64,000 nt of DNA from an uncultured Bacteroides sp. (GTDB taxonomy: Bacteria; Bacteroidota; Bacteroidia; Bacteroidales; Bacteroidaceae): assembly GCA_900542985.1 (NCBI GenBank), contig UQPQ01000010.1, positions 1 through 64,000 of the forward strand. Direction: 5' to 3'. Each line of letters begins with the position of its first letter. The stretch's first letter is position 1. The position numbers were made by a program, and so were the translations under genes. Under the pieces are notes generated by a model. That model ran no database searches, was not told the origin of the DNA, and saw nothing but the letters and a program-made list of their open reading frames with translations. Below, one piece after another: positions 16,250-25,092 of the stretch.

Positions 16250-17242
16250 TTATTTCACATAATCAGCAGGAAACGAGGTCCGTTGTTCTATCGAACCATT
16301 TGTCAAACGAATATAAGTATCAATTATCCGTTTCCCTTCCGTCAACTCAATCACACGCGCCCCATTAGGAATATGAATATACTCTGTAGGGCCTCCTGTG
16401 AAACGGCCATAAGCCAACAAAATATTATACCAGTTTACAGCATAGTCATTATCATGGTCATGACCTACAAATACCCCCATTATATCTCCCTGTTCTTTCA
16501 TAGCCGCAAATAAACCTGAATTCAATTCAGGAGAACAAGCCTTTTCTCTTCGGATACCATACAATGTGGTATTCTCATTCTGTGCAGCCAGATTATATTC
16601 CGGCAGAGGAATATGGAAGAAAGCCAATGCCGGCAGAGGAGTGCCGCCGTTCTGCTTGGTATAAGTACGACTCGTCTTCACATACCAGTTTACCTGATCC
16701 AAATGAATATAATCATAACCTCCTACTCCCTGTTCCTCAAGTAAAGAACCACGGTTCGAATCGATAAAATAAAGAATCATCTTATTTTTATCATCGTTTC
16801 CTCCTTTGACTTCCAACGTATAATTACCATCTCCAGTCAAATTTTCCACATCCGAAGCCACACAATAAGGAAACTCACGTGCAATCTTCAACAACTCCGC
16901 GTTACTCAACCCCTGTTCCCGGTCGTGATTGCCAAATGCAAGAGCAAAAGGAATCTTATATTGTGAAATGAATTCCATCACATGACGAAAATTCTTATCA
17001 GCCGGAGCACTGTAAATAATATCACCTGTCAATACCACCAAATCCGGTTTTTCAGCCTCCAATGTATTTTTTATACAAGTAAATGCAATATCCGAACGGG
17101 TATCCTGCCATTTGATATGCAAATCCGTAAACTGTACAATCTTAAATTTACCGTCTTTATTAAATTTCAATGTATTGGTTTGTGCATTGCTCCCCATAGC
17201 CACACACAACAGCAGAATTGCTGTAAATAAAAAGTTCTTCAT
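16250..17242 (-). CDS. Secreted calcineurin-like metallophosphoesterase
   Basis: 330 aa with a clear signal peptide (1-20, cut before QTNTLKF). The five metallophosphoesterase motifs are present: FTDLH (Asp40, His42), GDI (Asp74), GNHD (105-107), FHIPLPEY with its motif-IV His, and GHDHDND. The enzyme should bind a di-metal centre and hydrolyse phosphomono- or diesters in the periplasm or at the cell surface. The domain resembles the purple-acid-phosphatase/DUF-type metallophosphatases common in Bacteroides. The gene is alone, ending at its own hairpin terminator and starting downstream of the tRNA-Leu terminator. Confidence 0.93.
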   Translation of the reverse strand: MKNFLFTAILLLCVAMGSNAQTNTLKFNKDGKFKIVQFTDLHIKWQDTRSDIAFTCIKNTLEAEKPDLVVLTGDIIYSAPADKNFRHVMEFISQYKIPFALAFGNHDREQGLSNAELLKIAREFPYCVASDVENLTGDGNYTLEVKGGNDDKNKMILYFIDSNRGSLLEEQGVGGYDYIHLDQVNWYVKTSRTYTKQNGGTPLPALAFFHIPLPEYNLAAQNENTTLYGIRREKACSPELNSGLFAAMKEQGDIMGVFVGHDHDNDYAVNWYNILLAYGRFTGGPTEYIHIPNGARVIELTEGKRIIDTYIRLTNGSIEQRTSFPADYVK

Positions 17243-17276
17243 AAAAGATTTATTTTTAATTATAACCTATGCCATT

Positions 17277-17322
17277 AAAAAAGGCTTCTATAAATCCTTT
17301 TTAGAATTTACAGAAGCCTTTT
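17277..17322 (-). terminator. Terminator of the tRNA-Gly/tRNA-Leu operon
   Basis: AAAAGGCTTCT (17279-17289) and AGAAGCCTTTT (17312-17322) form a long hairpin. Read on the minus strand it ends in a T tract just past tRNA-Leu. Confidence 0.85.
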
Positions 17323-17326
17323 CAAG

Positions 17327-17411
17327 TACTCGAAGCGGGACTTGAACCCGCACAGCCGCAATGGCCAAGGGATTTTAAGTCCCTCGTGTCTACCGATTCC
17401 ACCATTCGAGC
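17327..17411 (-). tRNA. tRNA-Leu (anticodon TAA)
   Basis: 85 nt with a long variable arm. The acceptor GCTCGAA / TTCGAGT includes one G-T pair and has discriminator A. The anticodon loop CTTAAAA gives TAA. CCA is not encoded. Confidence 0.96.
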
Positions 17412-17426
17412 ATCCTTTCAAAGAAG

Positions 17427-17499
17427 AGCGGAAAACGAGACTCGAACTCGCGACCCTAACCTTGGCAAGGTTATGCTCTACCAACTGAGCTATTTCCGC
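17427..17499 (-). tRNA. tRNA-Gly (anticodon GCC)
   Basis: 73 nt. The acceptor GCGGAAA / TTTCCGC has discriminator T, and the anticodon loop TTGCCAA gives GCC. It lies 15 nt upstream of tRNA-Leu in the same transcript. CCA is not encoded. Confidence 0.97.
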
Positions 17500-17509
17500 G
17501 TTACGGGTG

Positions 17510-17540
17510 CAAATGTAGAAACTTTTACAATACCTTCCAA
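17510..17540 (-). promoter_or_regulatory. Promoter of the tRNA-Gly/tRNA-Leu operon
   Basis: On the minus strand there is a TTG at 17538-17540 and TACATTTG at 17510-17517, 20 nt apart. The -7 box lies 10 nt from the first tRNA base. Confidence 0.75.
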
Positions 17541-17574
17541 ACATTTCACCCGTTTTTCTTTTATAAATATTACA

Positions 17575-18915
17575 TTATCGTCCTAATAAAGACTTCTCTG
17601 CACACATTACCGTATCGAAGCCAAATCCGGACACAACTTCATTCATCAAGGCTTCAATCTTGTCGTTACACAAATTGCCGATACTTCCGGCATGAGTATG
17701 ATGCACCTGTTTGTTATGTGTAAACTTACCAGCCTCAATATCCAATCCTACCTTCTTATAAGCATCGCGGAAAGGCATTCCTTCGGCAGCCAGACGGTTG
17801 ACCTCTTCTACACTGAAAATATACAGATACTTGTCATCATCCAATATGTGTTCGTTCACCTTTATCTTATCCATGATGTAAGTAGCCATTCGCAAGCAGT
17901 CGTTCAACTCTTCGAAAGCCGGCAAGAACACTTCCTTGATAATCTGAAGGTCACGGAAGTATCCCGAAGGAAGATTATTCATAATCAGCATAATCTGCTG
18001 TGGCAATCCCTGGATTTTATTGCATTTGGCACGAGTCAACTCAAATACATCCGGGTTTTTCTTATGAGGCATGATACTGGAGCCGGTAGTACATTCGTCC
18101 GGCAACTTCACAAAACCGAAGTTCTGGCTGCTGAACATGCAGGCATCGAAAGCCAGCTTAGACAATGTGCCGGCAATAGAAGCCAGTGCAAAGGCTACAT
18201 TTCTTTCCATCTTTCCACGTCCCATCTGCGCATACACTACATTATAGTTCATGGAATCGAATCCCAGCAGACGAGTTGTCATCTCACGGTCGAGCGGGAA
18301 AGAAGAACCATATCCGGCTGCCGAACCCAACGGGTTACGGTTACACATCTTATAAGCAGCCTGTAAGAACATCATATCATCTACCAGACTCTCTGCATAC
18401 GCACCAAACCACAAGCCAAAAGAAGAAGGCATGGCAATCTGCAAATGTGTATATCCCGGCATCAATACATCTTTATAGCGGTTGCTCTGTGCAATCAGCA
18501 CACGGAACAAATCTTCCACCGCTTCGGCTACCCCTCTCAACTGCTCACGGGTAAACAACTTCAAGTCGAGCAAAACCTGATCGTTGCGCGAACGTCCACT
18601 ATGGATTTTCTTTCCCACATCTCCCAGTTTACGGGTCAGCATCAATTCCACCTGAGAATGAACATCTTCTATACCATCCTCTATCACAAACTCTCCTCTT
18701 TCTGCAGAAGCATAAATCGCTTTCAGTTCTTCCAGCAACACCTTCAGTTCTTCTGCTGTCAGCAAGCCTATACTCTCAAGCATGGTAATATGAGCCATCG
18801 AGCCCAATACATCATGCTTAGCCAGATAAATATCCAGTTCACGGTCGCGCCCTACTGTAAAGCGATCGATTTCGGCATTTACCTGCACATTTTTTTCCCA
18901 AAGTTTCTGAGCCAT
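17575..18915 (-). CDS. argH: Argininosuccinate lyase
   Basis: 446 aa from the ATG at 18915 (MAQKLWEKN). An upstream TTG in frame would add only two residues. ArgH cleaves argininosuccinate to arginine and fumarate, the last step of arginine synthesis. The fumarase/lyase-superfamily signature SSIMPHKKNP (279-288) carries the catalytic Ser loop. HSGRSRNDQV and GYTHLQ supply substrate contacts and the general acid-base His. No other arg genes are nearby. It sits 10 nt after the SRPBCC gene and probably shares a transcript with it and pyrE. Confidence 0.97.
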   Translation of the reverse strand: MAQKLWEKNVQVNAEIDRFTVGRDRELDIYLAKHDVLGSMAHITMLESIGLLTAEELKVLLEELKAIYASAERGEFVIEDGIEDVHSQVELMLTRKLGDVGKKIHSGRSRNDQVLLDLKLFTREQLRGVAEAVEDLFRVLIAQSNRYKDVLMPGYTHLQIAMPSSFGLWFGAYAESLVDDMMFLQAAYKMCNRNPLGSAAGYGSSFPLDREMTTRLLGFDSMNYNVVYAQMGRGKMERNVAFALASIAGTLSKLAFDACMFSSQNFGFVKLPDECTTGSSIMPHKKNPDVFELTRAKCNKIQGLPQQIMLIMNNLPSGYFRDLQIIKEVFLPAFEELNDCLRMATYIMDKIKVNEHILDDDKYLYIFSVEEVNRLAAEGMPFRDAYKKVGLDIEAGKFTHNKQVHHTHAGSIGNLCNDKIEALMNEVVSGFGFDTVMCAEKSLLGR

Positions 18916-18925
18916 AATCAAACTA

Positions 18926-19351
18926 TTAATAAGGTATCATAGCCAGCATGTCTGCCAGTTTATCCACTCCTTCTTTCAGCGGTTTGGATACCATTGCTTT
19001 CATAAACATATTCACTTCTGCCCCAATTGTCACTCTCATTTTCGCTTCCACATCGGTAACCGGCAGAATCTGTATCCACAAGTTCAAAGGAATGGGTGTC
19101 TTGTCTCCTTCAAATTTAATACACTTCATTGGTTCACGCTCCACGATACGCAACGTCAGACTAATGCCCTGCACCTTCAGTGTAAGCGAATCCTGGTCGA
19201 ACGACATATCTTCCAGTTTTCCTTCCAACTTGTCTTTCAGCAAATCCAAACGTTCACGTACGGAAGCCAGATTATTCAAATCGGCCAATTTTGTATATAC
19301 TCGTTCCTGGCTATAAGGAACATGCTTTACTTCACTTTCAAACTTTACCAT
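18926..19351 (-). CDS. SRPBCC (START-like) domain protein
   Basis: 141 aa from the ATG at 19351 (MVKFESEVKHVPYSQERVY). The N-terminal strand followed by SQERVYTKLADL, alternating strands and a long amphipathic C-terminal helix (about 112-138) match the SRPBCC/polyketide-cyclase-like fold, which binds hydrophobic ligands. No specific ligand is known for this Bacteroidetes group. It lies between pyrE and argH in a compact minus-strand run, but a role in either pathway is not indicated. Confidence 0.8.
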   Translation of the reverse strand: MVKFESEVKHVPYSQERVYTKLADLNNLASVRERLDLLKDKLEGKLEDMSFDQDSLTLKVQGISLTLRIVEREPMKCIKFEGDKTPIPLNLWIQILPVTDVEAKMRVTIGAEVNMFMKAMVSKPLKEGVDKLADMLAMIPY

Positions 19352-19368
19352 AATAATTAAAAAAAGAA

Positions 19369-19428
19369 CACGGATTGCAAGGACAAACACGGTTCATTCT
19401 CCAAACCGTGAGCTCCGTGTAATCCGTG
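19369..19428. repeat. Intergenic inverted repeat between pyrE and the SRPBCC gene
   Basis: Outer arms CACGGATT (19369-19376) and AATCCGTG (19421-19428) and inner arms CACGGTT / AACCGTG pair; the middle parts are unpaired. It occupies most of the 106-bp gap. Confidence 0.65.
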
Positions 19429-19457
19429 CCTCTATTATTTAATAAGAAAAACTTTAC

Positions 19458-20093
19458 TTACTTTCCTGTCCAGTGAGAAGGATCTTCTCTCCAAGCCTGT
19501 AATACCGGAATATCTTCTTCGTTGATATAATCAGTTTTCAATGCTGCATCCAATACTGCATTGTAGTTAGTCAGTGTAACCAATTCTACTTTTGCATGTT
19601 TAAATGCTTCTACAGAAACATCGAAGCCATAAGTAAATGAAGCAACCATACCAATCACTTCGCAACCGTCGCGACGGATAGCTTCAACAGCCTTCAAACT
19701 GCTTCCACCTGTAGAAATCAAGTCTTCTACTACTACAACTTTCATACCCGGACGCAATTCGCCTTCGATTAAGTTTTCCAATCCATGATCCTTTGGACTT
19801 GAACGAACGTAAACGAACGGAAGGTTTAATTCTTCGGCAACCAATGCTCCCTGTGCGATAGCTCCTGTAGCTACACCCGCAATGGCATCCACCTCTCCGA
19901 ATTTTTCAAGAATCACACGACAAATCTCCAACTTAACAAAGTTACGTAGAGCAGGATAAGACAGAGTCTTACGGTTGTCACAGTAAATAGGAGACTTCCA
20001 ACCTGATGCCCAAGTAAACGGATTTGCTGGCTGAATCTTAACAGCTTTTACCTTCAGTAACTTTTCTGCGAATAATCTTTCCAAAGCTTTCAT
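19458..20093 (-). CDS. pyrE: Orotate phosphoribosyltransferase
   Basis: 211 aa from the ATG at 20093 (MKALERLFAE). PyrE joins orotate to PRPP to give OMP in pyrimidine synthesis. The PRPP-binding motif VVEDLISTGG (121-130) and the catalytic-loop region RSSPKDHGLENLIEG (98-112) are intact. The length is normal. A -7-like box lies about 30 nt upstream. The downstream order is SRPBCC protein, then argH. Confidence 0.97.
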   Translation of the reverse strand: MKALERLFAEKLLKVKAVKIQPANPFTWASGWKSPIYCDNRKTLSYPALRNFVKLEICRVILEKFGEVDAIAGVATGAIAQGALVAEELNLPFVYVRSSPKDHGLENLIEGELRPGMKVVVVEDLISTGGSSLKAVEAIRRDGCEVIGMVASFTYGFDVSVEAFKHAKVELVTLTNYNAVLDAALKTDYINEEDIPVLQAWREDPSHWTGK

Positions 20094-20122
20094 AATTAGC
20101 AATTATCTAATAAACATTTCTG

Positions 20123-20130
20123 CAAAATTA
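20123..20130 (-). promoter_or_regulatory. Candidate -7 box for pyrE
   Basis: TAATTTTG on the minus strand fits TAnnTTTG and is 30 nt before the pyrE ATG. No matching -33 TTG is visible. Confidence 0.4.
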
Positions 20131-20194
20131 TGGAAATACATTGGTATAAGAAAATAATGAATCATTATTTTTATGAAAAAATTATCAGACGATT

Positions 20195-20884
20195 CTATTT
20201 AGCCCAAGCAAGCGTAACGACACTAATCCGTATCCCCTCTACCTGCGCCAAAGCATCGGCACAGGAAATCAGAGTGGCTCCTGTAGTGAGTACATCATCA
20301 ACAATCATTACATGAGTATGACTTAACGATTGTGCAGCACCGGTAGCCCGAAAAAGTCGTGATACATTCTGCCATCGTTCGAACCCGCTCTTGTGTGTCT
20401 GGCTTTCATTGTTATGAATACGGCATACCGCTTCTGTACAAAGTGGAATATGAGTATACATGGAAATGCCTTGAGCCAGCAGTTCGCTCTGATTATATCC
20501 TCTTCTTTTCTTACGCGACGGATGCAAAGGAACGGGAAGCAGATAATCTACACCGTCGAAGAATCCTGACGGTTTCAGTTCTTCTGCTATCAGCCTTCCC
20601 ATTTGCAAGCAAAGCTTTTTGCGGCCCTTATATTTCATCCCATACAGAATCTGTGCTACATGACCGTCTTTCTTATAAAAGAACAAAGATGTAGCCCGTT
20701 CTACCGGGAAGCGTCCCCAAAAGCAACGTTCCATTTCATTGCCGGATGTATTCCCCAGTCCTGTATAAGGAAGGCCGGATATACAAGATACACACAAGGC
20801 CTTCTCTCCTGCCAGCAACGGTCTGCCGCAAGTTACACAAAAACGAGGAAAGAAAAAGTCTTTCCAGTCAGTCCAGAAACTCAT
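20195..20884 (-). CDS. ComF-family phosphoribosyltransferase-like protein
   Basis: 229 aa from the ATG at 20884. An N-terminal double zinc-finger-like element (CVTC 16-19, CVSC 31-34) precedes a type I phosphoribosyltransferase domain with PVPLHPSRKKRRGYNQSELLA and the PRPP motif VMIVDDVLTTGATL (192-205). In naturally competent bacteria ComF helps bring single-stranded DNA into the cytoplasm, but most ComF-family members sit in non-competent species and have no assigned reaction. The start overlaps the 3' end of recX by 17 nt, so the genes are likely translated together. Confidence 0.92.
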   Translation of the reverse strand: MSFWTDWKDFFFPRFCVTCGRPLLAGEKALCVSCISGLPYTGLGNTSGNEMERCFWGRFPVERATSLFFYKKDGHVAQILYGMKYKGRKKLCLQMGRLIAEELKPSGFFDGVDYLLPVPLHPSRKKRRGYNQSELLAQGISMYTHIPLCTEAVCRIHNNESQTHKSGFERWQNVSRLFRATGAAQSLSHTHVMIVDDVLTTGATLISCADALAQVEGIRISVVTLAWAK

Positions 20885-21341
20885 CCGTTTGTCTGATATA
20901 ACGTAACACTTCGTCCATTGCAAATCCGCGGCTCACCGCAAAACGAATCAGTTTTGAATTCCGCTCATAGTCGCTTCCGGCCCTCAAGCCTCTGGCTTTC
21001 TGCGCCAGCAACGATTTCAGCACATTGTTGTACTCTTCTTCGTCAATTTCTTCCAGCCCGGCCTCTATATCCTCAGAAGGAAGTTGCTTCATGCGCAAGG
21101 CCTGTACAATCTTCATCCTTCCCCACTGATTGAAGCGATACTTATCGCGCACAAAAGCCCGACAAAAACGGGAGATATCCAGAAAGCGGTCTTTTGCCAA
21201 ACCGGAAAGAATCCGTTCCGCCACTTCCGGTTCTGCACCCCACTGACGCAGCTTTTCTCTTACCTCTGCCGGACAATGTTCTGATTTTGAGCAATAGGCT
21301 TCGGCCTTATATTTCAGTTCTGCTTCCGTATATTCTTTCAT
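20868..21341 (-). CDS. recX: Regulatory protein RecX
   Basis: 157 aa. It has the three-helix repeat layout of RecX: YCSKSEHCPAEVREKLRQWG, then FVRDKYRFNQWGRMKIVQALRMKQLP, then SRGFAMDEVLRYI. RecX binds RecA filaments and limits their growth. recA is not in the window. The ATG overlaps the prmC stop in ATGA, and the 3' end overlaps comF. This makes a tightly packed prmC-recX-comF operon. Confidence 0.93.
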   Translation of the reverse strand: MKEYTEAELKYKAEAYCSKSEHCPAEVREKLRQWGAEPEVAERILSGLAKDRFLDISRFCRAFVRDKYRFNQWGRMKIVQALRMKQLPSEDIEAGLEEIDEEEYNNVLKSLLAQKARGLRAGSDYERNSKLIRFAVSRGFAMDEVLRYIRQTDEFLD

Positions 21342-22183
21342 AAAATGGTTTTAACAGCCTTAATCATACGGTCGTTGCCAGACAAATCTTTTCTCAGTTC
21401 AATTTGCCCATACCCCATTTCCTGCAGCAATGCCACAGTTTCCGGGCCGTATGCACGGTTTATTTCATAATATAAAGTTCCTCCTTCGCACAATATCTGC
21501 TGTCCGATTTCCGCTATCCGCCGATAAAACAGCAAAGGATCGGTATCGGGCACAAAAAGAGCAAGTTCCGGTTCCCAGTCGAGCACATTACGCTCCATCT
21601 CCGCCCGCTCACTCTCCGTGATGTAAGGAGGATTACTGACCAACACATCCACCTGCACCGAAGGAATATCAGCAGACAACACATCGACTCTTTCCAGCAA
21701 AACACGGGCTTTATTCTTGTCTGCATTCCGTGCAGCTACCTGCAAAGCCTTTTCCGAAACATCCCACGAAGTAACCTGTACCTCCGGCAGACGGTTTGCC
21801 AAAGCAATCGGAATGCATCCGCTTCCTGTTCCGATATCCAAGATACGGACTCCCCCACGAGAATAGTCCGCAGCAATCCAGTCTATCAGTTCCGCAGTTT
21901 CAGGACGCGGAATCAGTACATCGGGCGTTACTTCCAGACACAGACCGGCAAACGAAACCTCACCGATGATATACTGCAACGGTTCATAACGTTTCAAGCG
22001 CTCCAGAATCTCCTCCAGTTTTCTCCGGTTATCCTCCGGAAAATTCATATCTTTGCCTGTATAAAGTTCTGTCACCGAGAATTGGAATAACTCAGTCAAT
22101 ATCCATTTCGCCAAAGCAGAAGTCTCTGTGTCGGGATAAATTCCAGACAATGTATTTTTTATATATGTGTAAATAGGATGCAT
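21338..22183 (-). CDS. prmC: Release factor glutamine methyltransferase
   Basis: 281 aa from the ATG at 22183 (MHPIYTYIKN); a longer reading from 22222 would run across the ribD start and is rejected. PrmC N5-methylates the Gln of the GGQ motif in RF1/RF2. The N-terminal helical domain leads to the SAM-binding motif DIGTGSG (116-122) and the catalytic NPPY (184-187). It overlaps recX by 4 nt (ATGA) and diverges from ribD with only 29 bp between starts. Confidence 0.96.
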   Translation of the reverse strand: MHPIYTYIKNTLSGIYPDTETSALAKWILTELFQFSVTELYTGKDMNFPEDNRRKLEEILERLKRYEPLQYIIGEVSFAGLCLEVTPDVLIPRPETAELIDWIAADYSRGGVRILDIGTGSGCIPIALANRLPEVQVTSWDVSEKALQVAARNADKNKARVLLERVDVLSADIPSVQVDVLVSNPPYITESERAEMERNVLDWEPELALFVPDTDPLLFYRRIAEIGQQILCEGGTLYYEINRAYGPETVALLQEMGYGQIELRKDLSGNDRMIKAVKTIL

Positions 22184-22189
22184 AATATG

Positions 22190-22197
22190 CAAATTTA
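22190..22197 (-). promoter_or_regulatory. Candidate -7 box for prmC
   Basis: TAAATTTG on the minus strand lies only 6 nt upstream of the ATG at 22183, so a transcript from it would have almost no leader. Confidence 0.35.
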
Positions 22198-22212
22198 AAA
22201 ATAAAATACAAG

Positions 22213-23265
22213 ATGATGACAAAAGACGAAAAATATATCAGCCGCTGTATACAGCTTGCACGAAACGGATTGTGCAATGCAGCTCCTAATCCCATGGTAG
22301 GAGCCGTCATCGTGTACAAAGACCGCATCATTGGAGAAGGATACCACATCCGCTGTGGAGAAGGTCACGCCGAGGTCAATGCCATCCGCTCGGTAAAAGA
22401 CGAAGCGTTACTCAAAGAATCGACCATCTATGTCAGTCTGGAACCTTGTTCACACTACGGCAAGACACCGCCATGTGCCGACCTGATTATCAGTAAAGGT
22501 ATTCCCCGGGTAGTAATTGGCTGCGTAGACCCTTTCTCGCTGGTAGCAGGCAGAGGAATACGTAAATTACAGGATGCAGGAATTCAGGTTACAGTAGGAG
22601 TCTTAGAAAAAGAATGCCAGGAGCTCATCAGACGTTTCATCACTTTCAATACCCGAAAACGCCCTTATATCACATTAAAATGGGCACAATCGAGCGATGG
22701 GTTTATCGACATTCTTCGTGAAGGAGGCAGCCCGGTAGTTTTATCTACTCCACTCACGTCCATGTACGTGCATAAACAGCGTGCAGAGCATAAGGCTATT
22801 CTTGTAGGAAGGAAAACGGCTTTACTCGACAATCCGTCACTGACAACACGCCATTGGTACGGAAAAAATCCGCTTCGTCTTGTAATCGACAAAGAATTAA
22901 CCCTTCCTTCTTCGCTGAAACTGTTCGACGGTTCGGTTCCGACCTGTGTCTTTACCAATCGTGAAAAAGAGTCTACAGACGCTATCCGCTACATCCGGTT
23001 GGATTTTAACCGGTCCATTATTCCCCAGATAGCCGATTATCTGTACGAACAGAAAATCCAGTCACTGCTGGTCGAAGGAGGAAGTCAGCTTTTACAAAGT
23101 TTTATCGACAGTGGATATTGGGACGAAATCTATGTGGAACATTCCCGTACTCCTCTGCAACAAGGTGTAAAGGCCCCTCTTATTCCAGCTGGAATACAGG
23201 CTACTTACTTCGAACGAGGCGGAGTTACTACCGCACATTATATCCCAAAAGAAAACAGTTTATAA
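22213..23265 (+). CDS. ribD: Bifunctional riboflavin deaminase/reductase RibD
   Basis: 350 aa. The N-terminal deaminase domain has the zinc motif HAE (52-54) and PCSHYGKTPPC (Cys79, Cys88). The C-terminal reductase domain includes LKWAQSSDGFI, ILVGRKTALLDNPSLTTR and LLVEGGSQLL. RibD carries out the second and third steps after GTP cyclohydrolase II in riboflavin synthesis. Two adjacent ATGs (22213, 22216) are possible starts. No FMN riboswitch is visible in the 29-bp gap to prmC, and no other rib genes are adjacent. Confidence 0.96.
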   Translation: MMTKDEKYISRCIQLARNGLCNAAPNPMVGAVIVYKDRIIGEGYHIRCGEGHAEVNAIRSVKDEALLKESTIYVSLEPCSHYGKTPPCADLIISKGIPRVVIGCVDPFSLVAGRGIRKLQDAGIQVTVGVLEKECQELIRRFITFNTRKRPYITLKWAQSSDGFIDILREGGSPVVLSTPLTSMYVHKQRAEHKAILVGRKTALLDNPSLTTRHWYGKNPLRLVIDKELTLPSSLKLFDGSVPTCVFTNREKESTDAIRYIRLDFNRSIIPQIADYLYEQKIQSLLVEGGSQLLQSFIDSGYWDEIYVEHSRTPLQQGVKAPLIPAGIQATYFERGGVTTAHYIPKENSL

Positions 23266-23304
23266 TCAGATAAATATATTTAAAATACAAATTCTTTTCT
23301 TCAT

Positions 23305-23380
23305 CCGGCGTCGTCGGCCGAACAGCCGGCGATGCCGAATATAAAAACGACATCACCGAATGACCGTCCGACGGCGTCGG
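23305..23380. repeat. GC-rich inverted repeat element, copy 1
   Basis: CCGGCGTCGTCGG (23305-23317) pairs with CCGACGGCGTCGG (23368-23380) at 11 of 13 positions. A smaller hairpin CGGC-CGAACA-GCCG lies inside. The GC-rich arms stand out from the AT-rich surroundings. A related element is at 57706-57779. Confidence 0.7.
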
Positions 23381-23560
23381 TTAAAAGTCCTTACTTATCC
23401 CATCTACCTGTGTACCCAGTCTCATTCCATCATACATCCATAGGTTTCCATTACACTCTATTGCGGATAAAATCTTCTGAATGGCAGATAAAAAAGGCAC
23501 GTTTATCCATAATTTTATATAAAACTTGACACAAAAGTGGTGATTCGAAAAAAAACTTTC

Positions 23561-23568
23561 TACTTTTG
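23561..23568 (+). promoter_or_regulatory. Candidate -7 box for the envelope gene block
   Basis: TACTTTTG fits TAnnTTTG and lies 29 nt before the lipoprotein ATG. No TTG is found at the ideal -33 spacing. Confidence 0.45.
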
Positions 23569-23597
23569 CAACTTGTAATAATAGAAATCATTTGCAA

Positions 23598-25067
23598 ATG
23601 AAAATAAAGTTTTTACCAGCCTTCGTCGGCTTGTTTTTAACAGCTTCTACATTTACCTCGTGTCTGGATACTGAGGTAACAGAAATAACATACAGTTCCG
23701 ATTCCAGTATCAAATCGTTTTCACTGGGCACACTGAAAGTAAAAGTAACAGGAAAAGATAAAGAAGGGAACGATTCTATTTACTATGATGCAGTAGATAT
23801 GTCGGACTATCCTTTTACTATTGACCAGATAAACAGAACTATTGAAAATAAGGATTCACTACCTGTCGGTACAGACATCTCAAAAGTAATTACCAATATT
23901 ACAGCGGACAGCAACTATATTTTATACGGAAAGAAAAAATCGGCTGATAGTGAACCGACTGATACTTTATGGACCAGCACCGACTCTATTGACTTCTCAT
24001 TCGGTCCGCTTCAATTCAAAGTGACAGCATACGATATGTCTAAAGGACGTCCATATACAGTTAAAGTGAACTTACATACCCAGGATCCGGATTCATTGAT
24101 TTGGCACTCTGTATACGATACACATACATTCACTACCGACCTGACAGAACAGAAAGCCATCTACAAAGACAATAAGATTTATGTATTTGGTATAGCCAAC
24201 GGAGCTCCAACACTTCAGTACACTACAATCAGCTACAACAGCGATTTCTCGGGTGCTGTTCCGGGCGCATGGAAAGAAATGGAAACTCCGCTTCCTCAAA
24301 ATACAGATCCTTATTCTGCCACTTTATGGAATAATGAAATCTATTTCCTTGCACAAAGCAAATTGTACAAATTGACAACAAATGGCTATGAAGAAATTCA
24401 GGTTGCAAATGCCACTGAAGGTTTTTCACAACTGATTTCCGGCCATAATACCACTTTATATGCCCGCAAAGCCAACACCGAAAAGACCTTTACCAGCCTG
24501 ACTGTAAGCAATGGAGCTTATTCTTGCACAGACGACGGCGATGGCTCTGCACCGATTATATTCCCTGCAACTGCACAACCGTTTTCTGCTGTCACAGTAC
24601 CCGCATCACACAATAATACACTCTATCGTACGATAGTAATGAGCAGCGGAGAAACGGCTAGCGAAAAAACCGGTATTGTATGCAGCCGTCTGTCGAGTGA
24701 TAATTCATGGATAACCTATACACAGCCAGATACATTGAGTTGTCCTAATATCACCAACCCAACTATGATTTATTACAATAAAAAACTATATGCATTTGGT
24801 GGTGCATCAAAGGCATCCGACGGTACTCATGAAGCATTTGCATTACTCTACAGCTCAACAGACAACGGATTAAGCTGGGATAACATTGCTATCCATGAAA
24901 CGTTTGCCAAACCGACAGAGGATGACAAGACCTTCACTGAAAGATATGCAGAAACTCAAAGCTACTCTTGTACTGTAGATGAGCATAATTTCATCTGGAT
25001 TATCTGGGGCGACGGCTCAATGAGCAGAGGACGAATCAATCATTTGGGCTTTGCACCAAAATGGTAA
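23598..25067 (+). CDS. Bacteroidetes lipoprotein with Kelch/beta-propeller-like repeats (DUF6242-like)
   Basis: 489 aa from the ATG at 23598 (MKIKFLPAF). A lipoprotein signal ends in TFTSC with lipidated Cys22. The first 160 residues look like an Ig-like beta domain with the spacing typical of DUF6242 proteins. After that come repeated blocks such as [26 protein letters not shown] and [14 protein letters not shown], which resemble Kelch-type blades. It lies just upstream of uppS (25 nt) and on the same strand as the bamA block, so it may be co-transcribed with envelope assembly genes. No function is established. Confidence 0.8.
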   Translation: MKIKFLPAFVGLFLTASTFTSCLDTEVTEITYSSDSSIKSFSLGTLKVKVTGKDKEGNDSIYYDAVDMSDYPFTIDQINRTIENKDSLPVGTDISKVITNITADSNYILYGKKKSADSEPTDTLWTSTDSIDFSFGPLQFKVTAYDMSKGRPYTVKVNLHTQDPDSLIWHSVYDTHTFTTDLTEQKAIYKDNKIYVFGIANGAPTLQYTTISYNSDFSGAVPGAWKEMETPLPQNTDPYSATLWNNEIYFLAQSKLYKLTTNGYEEIQVANATEGFSQLISGHNTTLYARKANTEKTFTSLTVSNGAYSCTDDGDGSAPIIFPATAQPFSAVTVPASHNNTLYRTIVMSSGETASEKTGIVCSRLSSDNSWITYTQPDTLSCPNITNPTMIYYNKKLYAFGGASKASDGTHEAFALLYSSTDNGLSWDNIAIHETFAKPTEDDKTFTERYAETQSYSCTVDEHNFIWIIWGDGSMSRGRINHLGFAPKW

Positions 25068-25092
25068 ACTATCAATCTTGAACTTATACGCT

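Larger units (their letters stand above)
23266..23597. other. Intergenic region between ribD and the lipoprotein gene
   Basis: 332 bp. It contains the GC-rich inverted-repeat element at 23305-23380 and, near the right end, a -7 box at 23561. The middle part (23381-23550) has no convincing gene or RNA. Confidence 0.6.
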
